Below, in pieces: positions 61,530 to 64,000 of a stretch of DNA of 64,000 bases. A model generated the notes under the pieces. It had not been told where the DNA came from. It did no database searches and worked only from the letters and a program-made list of their open reading frames with translations. This DNA is from Candidatus Kryptoniota bacterium. Lineage in GTDB: Bacteria > Bacteroidota > Ignavibacteria > Kryptoniales > JAKASW01. The translations under genes and the position numbers were made by a program. The DNA is taken from positions 1 to 64,000 of the forward strand of contig DATCTN010000018.1 in assembly GCA_036567965.1 (NCBI GenBank), written 5' to 3'. Numbering within the stretch: position 1 is the stretch's first letter; every line of letters starts with the position of its first letter.

Positions 61530-62765
61530 TCAGTTGTAAAGCTGATACTTAGATCTTTCCGTCTCAAATTTCTGCAGATTGTTCTTCCAAGAAGAAATGA
61601 TTGAACCGGGATCTTTGCCCGACTCTATCATGATCCAAATCGACGCGTCGCCGGAAAGCCTGTCGAATCCCGAGACCCTCACCTTGAACTCGCCCGGATA
61701 GAGCTCGTGCAGCGCCCAGATCAACGTGACTCCCATTTCCACCGGCCTGAATATGTCTCTATCCGTGACAACAATATCAACTCCGTGGCACAGCCTCGAA
61801 ACAAATTTCGGATCTTTCGCCCACGGAAGGGAGTCGGGAGTAAACTCGATCGGATCGAATCTAACACCAGGAAGGTTCCGAGCGTTAAGCAAACCGATTA
61901 ACTTTTCTGAATCGATGAAGGGCGCGCCGATCCACCGGAAAGGATGAGGTGTTCCTCGCCCTTCGGAAACATTTGTGGCTTCAAGGAGCACACAACCCGG
62001 ATAGACTTCAACCGACTGCATGTCGGGAAGGTTGGGCGAGGGATCGATCCATTTCAATCCTGTTTGATCGTACCACATCTCATGACGATAATTCTGCATC
62101 TTTATCACCGTCAGGTCGGCTTTCACTCCGTTCTTCAAGAGATGCTCCTCGTTCATCATAGTAGCGAGCTCACCGGGAGTCATGCCGTAAACACTCGGAA
62201 GCGGTTGGATACCGACGAAAGATTTGAGTGAATCGTCGAGTACCGGTCCATCAATAAAATCGGATCTAACCATATCGGGTTTGTCCAGCACGACGAATTT
62301 TATATTATGCTCGGCTGCTGCCTCCATACATAAATCAAGCGTGCTTATGTAAGTGTAGAATCTGACTCCGACGTCCTGAAGATCATAGACCAACACGTCG
62401 ATGCCGGAGAGCATCTCAGCGGTAGGCTTAACATTTTTTCCGTAGAGCGAATACACGTGGACTCCGGTCCTCGGATCAATGCTGTCGGGCACGGCAGTAC
62501 CGTCGCTCGCTTTGCCCCGTATCCCGTGTTCAGGTCCGAAAAGTGCGACCAAACTAAAATCGTGGTTCATCGACAACGCGTCGGCGATGTGCGTGCCGTT
62601 CTGCATTATGCCGCTCTGGTTCGTTATTAATCCGACTCTCTTTCCTTTTAGAATCCCCAGGTCGTTCTGTAGGAGAACCTCGTCCCCTGTTCGCACGCGG
62701 TCCTGTGCAAATACCGATATAGAAATTGCCAGTATTGCAGCTGGAATGATTTTCAAGCGACGCAT
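61530..62765 (-). CDS. namZ: NamZ-like exo-beta-N-acetylmuramidase (DUF1343)
   Basis: This 411-residue secreted protein (signal IIPAAILAISISVFAQ) is a clear DUF1343 member: GKRVGLITNQSGI, LFGPEHGIRG, VYDLQDVGVRFYTYISTL, DKPD, PSPNLP and ATNVSEGRGTPHPFRWIGAP. The family includes NamZ of Bacillus, which releases terminal N-acetylmuramic acid from peptidoglycan fragments, so cell-wall recycling is likely. ATG 62765 has AAAGGGAGG upstream and overlaps the Nudix stop codon (ATGA). Confidence 0.88.
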   Translation of the reverse strand: MRRLKIIPAAILAISISVFAQDRVRTGDEVLLQNDLGILKGKRVGLITNQSGIMQNGTHIADALSMNHDFSLVALFGPEHGIRGKASDGTAVPDSIDPRTGVHVYSLYGKNVKPTAEMLSGIDVLVYDLQDVGVRFYTYISTLDLCMEAAAEHNIKFVVLDKPDMVRSDFIDGPVLDDSLKSFVGIQPLPSVYGMTPGELATMMNEEHLLKNGVKADLTVIKMQNYRHEMWYDQTGLKWIDPSPNLPDMQSVEVYPGCVLLEATNVSEGRGTPHPFRWIGAPFIDSEKLIGLLNARNLPGVRFDPIEFTPDSLPWAKDPKFVSRLCHGVDIVVTDRDIFRPVEMGVTLIWALHELYPGEFKVRVSGFDRLSGDASIWIMIESGKDPGSIISSWKNNLQKFETERSKYQLYN

Positions 62766-63319
62766 CACTGCCTCCCTTTCGTAAATTTTGCGACTTGTTT
62801 CTCCGCCAGGCACCATGCCGCGAGCGTCATCCCGTCCCAGATTTCCATCTTCTCGATTCGCCTTCTTAATTCTGACGGACTCATCTTCATAACTTCAAAT
62901 TCTTCGGACGGGTCGTTTCCCTTTTCCGCCGGTGACAATTCGCTGGCGACATAAACATTACACTTCTCGTCAGTCACACCGTTAAATGGATTGAACTTTC
63001 CTACGAGCTTCCAGTTTCTGGCGGACAGTTTGGCCTCTTCTGCCAATTCGTTCTTTGCCGCGGTCAGGAACGACGGCGCGTTCACTCCTCCCGAAGGGAA
63101 CTCGACGCTCTCAGTCTTCCACAAATACCTGAATTGTTTGACCATCACCAGCTTTCCGTCATGGGTTACGGGAACAACCATCACGGAGCCGGGCGTTCTT
63201 ACAAAATGGTACTCCCCGACATTTCCGCCGGGGAGTGAATATCTATCGCGCCAATATTCCCAGTAAGGGTTCTTGTGAACCAGCTCAGTCTGGAATGTCT
63301 TCAGACGCTTGAGTGCCAA
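62765..63319 (-). CDS. Nudix hydrolase-like protein with a degenerate Nudix box
   Basis: This 184-residue protein resembles ADP-ribose/ADP-sugar pyrophosphatases (YHFVRTPGSVMVVPVTHDGKLVMVKQFRYLWKTESVEFPSGG). Its Nudix box reads SGGVNAPSFLTAAKNELAEEAKL. The first catalytic Glu is not in place, the usual RE is NE, and the box is one residue short, so activity is uncertain. The best start is TTG 63319, four codons after the ndk TGA and in the same frame, with GGAG only two bases before it. The stop overlaps namZ. Confidence 0.75.
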   Translation of the reverse strand: MALKRLKTFQTELVHKNPYWEYWRDRYSLPGGNVGEYHFVRTPGSVMVVPVTHDGKLVMVKQFRYLWKTESVEFPSGGVNAPSFLTAAKNELAEEAKLSARNWKLVGKFNPFNGVTDEKCNVYVASELSPAEKGNDPSEEFEVMKMSPSELRRRIEKMEIWDGMTLAAWCLAEKQVAKFTKGRQ

Positions 63320-63325
63320 TTCTCC

Positions 63326-63745
63326 TCACAATTCCAGCAGCTCGCGATCACTAAAGAAGAATGCTATTTCACGCTCCGCGTTTTCCGGAGAATCCGAACC
63401 GTGCACAATATTCTCCTGCTTGTTTGCTGCAAAGTCGCGACGGATAGTTCCGGGTGCCGCATCTTTCGGATCGGTCGCGCCGATCAATTCCCTGAATTCA
63501 TCGAACGCGTTTTCCTTTTCGAGGATAATCGGCACACACGGGCCAGACGTCATGAACTCGACGAGATCTTTGTAGAACGGCCTTTCCTTGTGAACGGCGT
63601 AGAATCCTCCGGCATTTTCCTTGGTCAATCGCACCATCTTCAATGCGACTATTTTAAAATTCGCTCTCTGGATTCTCGCAATCACTTCGCCTATCAGATT
63701 CTTCTTCACACAGTCCGGCTTAAGTATCGCTAATGTGCGGCTCAT
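63326..63745 (-). CDS. ndk: Nucleoside diphosphate kinase
   Basis: This 139-residue enzyme is normal length for the family. [19 protein letters not shown] opens the protein and the phospho-acceptor His115 lies in [16 protein letters not shown]. It exchanges gamma phosphates between nucleoside di- and triphosphates in the cytosol. It precedes the Nudix and namZ genes on one likely transcript. Confidence 0.96.
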   Translation of the reverse strand: MSRTLAILKPDCVKKNLIGEVIARIQRANFKIVALKMVRLTKENAGGFYAVHKERPFYKDLVEFMTSGPCVPIILEKENAFDEFRELIGATDPKDAAPGTIRRDFAANKQENIVHGSDSPENAEREIAFFFSDRELLEL

Positions 63746-63812
63746 ATGAGTTCAGGTATTCCTCTCTTTCAACGTGTAATTTCTCAATTCGAAACTGTCT
63801 GGATAATCCGTG

Positions 63813-64000
63813 CTATTTTCTTTTTCTTATCCTGGCGGCCGATTTCTTCTTCCGCGATTGTGTCGGCTTCTTTGATTTCTTTGAGACTGAGACGGATATC
63901 TTTTTTCTCGAGGCTCTGCCGAGTATTTTTGCCACCGCGTCACCGATCATAGCGGGGCTCTCCACGACTACAACTCCCGCTTTACGCATCGAAGCCATTT
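63813..64000 (-). CDS. sucD: Succinyl-CoA synthetase alpha subunit, 3' end only
   Basis: The frame enters from beyond the right edge. Visible residues KMASMRKAGVVVVESPAMIGDAVAKILG match the end of SucD. Unusually, a tail of about 33 residues rich in Lys, Arg and Ser follows (ending AARIRKRK), where SucD normally stops. Succinyl-CoA synthetase works in the TCA cycle, which would feed the 2-oxoacid oxidoreductases at 47-54 kb. The identification rests on a short segment. Confidence 0.65.
   Translation of the reverse strand, partial: MASMRKAGVVVVESPAMIGDAVAKILGRASRKKISVSVSKKSKKPTQSRKKKSAARIRKRK

Noticed and set aside
1-64000. CRISPR arrays, insertion sequences, prophage or integrated elements
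   Set aside because: No regularly spaced direct repeats, transposase, integrase or phage-structure genes were found. The two tRNA genes show no duplicated 3' ends that would mark attachment sites.

Overview
The window is about 50% GC and densely coded. It looks like a chromosome of a Bacteroidota/Chlorobi-group bacterium outside the class Bacteroidia, most likely Ignavibacteria-like. The reasons are type IX secretion (T9SS) components PorU and PorV, several proteins with T9SS C-terminal sorting domains, lipoproteins and outer-membrane barrels, a multihaem cytochrome, and ferredoxin-dependent 2-oxoacid oxidoreductases. Strong Shine-Dalgarno sites and E. coli-like promoters (TTGACA-N17-TATATT type) argue against Bacteroidia proper. 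The taxonomy is an inference; no rRNA gene is present.

Layout. 0.2-2.1 kb: ispE and a calcineurin-like phosphoesterase (+). 2.1-14.9 kb: a minus-strand run porU > porV > T9SS cargo with a dead M6 peptidase site > gluzincin/propeller/barrel protein > DUF5683 protein, with ATGA/GTGA overlaps. It is preceded by a consensus promoter and a leader of about 115 nt ending in an intrinsic-terminator hairpin. 14.9-24.4 kb: minus-strand housekeeping genes (proS, aldehyde dehydrogenase, a lipoprotein, dnaE, thioredoxin, glutaredoxin, dienelactone hydrolase, DUF962), with tRNA-Glu(UUC) and tRNA-Arg(CCU). 24.5-28 kb: a lipoprotein gene, a second T9SS cargo and a T9SS-tail remnant. 28-34 kb: methyltransferase, GT9 glycosyltransferase, CDF metal exporter and a fused FAD/Fe-S 2-hydroxyacid dehydrogenase. 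34.1-38.6 kb: a sulfur/respiratory operon (cysteine-rich MerR regulator, octahaem cytochrome, membrane cytochrome b, two YeeE/YedE halves, the second with a rhodanese-like domain lacking its cysteine), closed by a terminator. 38.6-47 kb: acetate-type transporter, DUF3857/transglutaminase lipoprotein, DUF6483 protein, and a secreted GH133-like enzyme flanked by two CX4CH cytochrome-like lipoproteins. 47.1-54.4 kb: a seven-gene operon with two 2-oxoacid:acceptor oxidoreductases and a GltD-like NAD(P)H flavoprotein carrying PorD-type clusters. 54.7-64 kb: a TatD/radical-SAM fusion, hybrid histidine kinase, TonB-dependent-receptor-like protein, NamZ/DUF1343, Nudix, ndk and the 3' end of sucD.

The most promising less-described systems are the porU-porV operon with its pseudopeptidase cargo, triple-domain barrel and structured leader, and the MerR-octahaem-cytochrome b-YeeE-rhodanese module. 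No CRISPR array, insertion sequence, prophage or rRNA operon was found.
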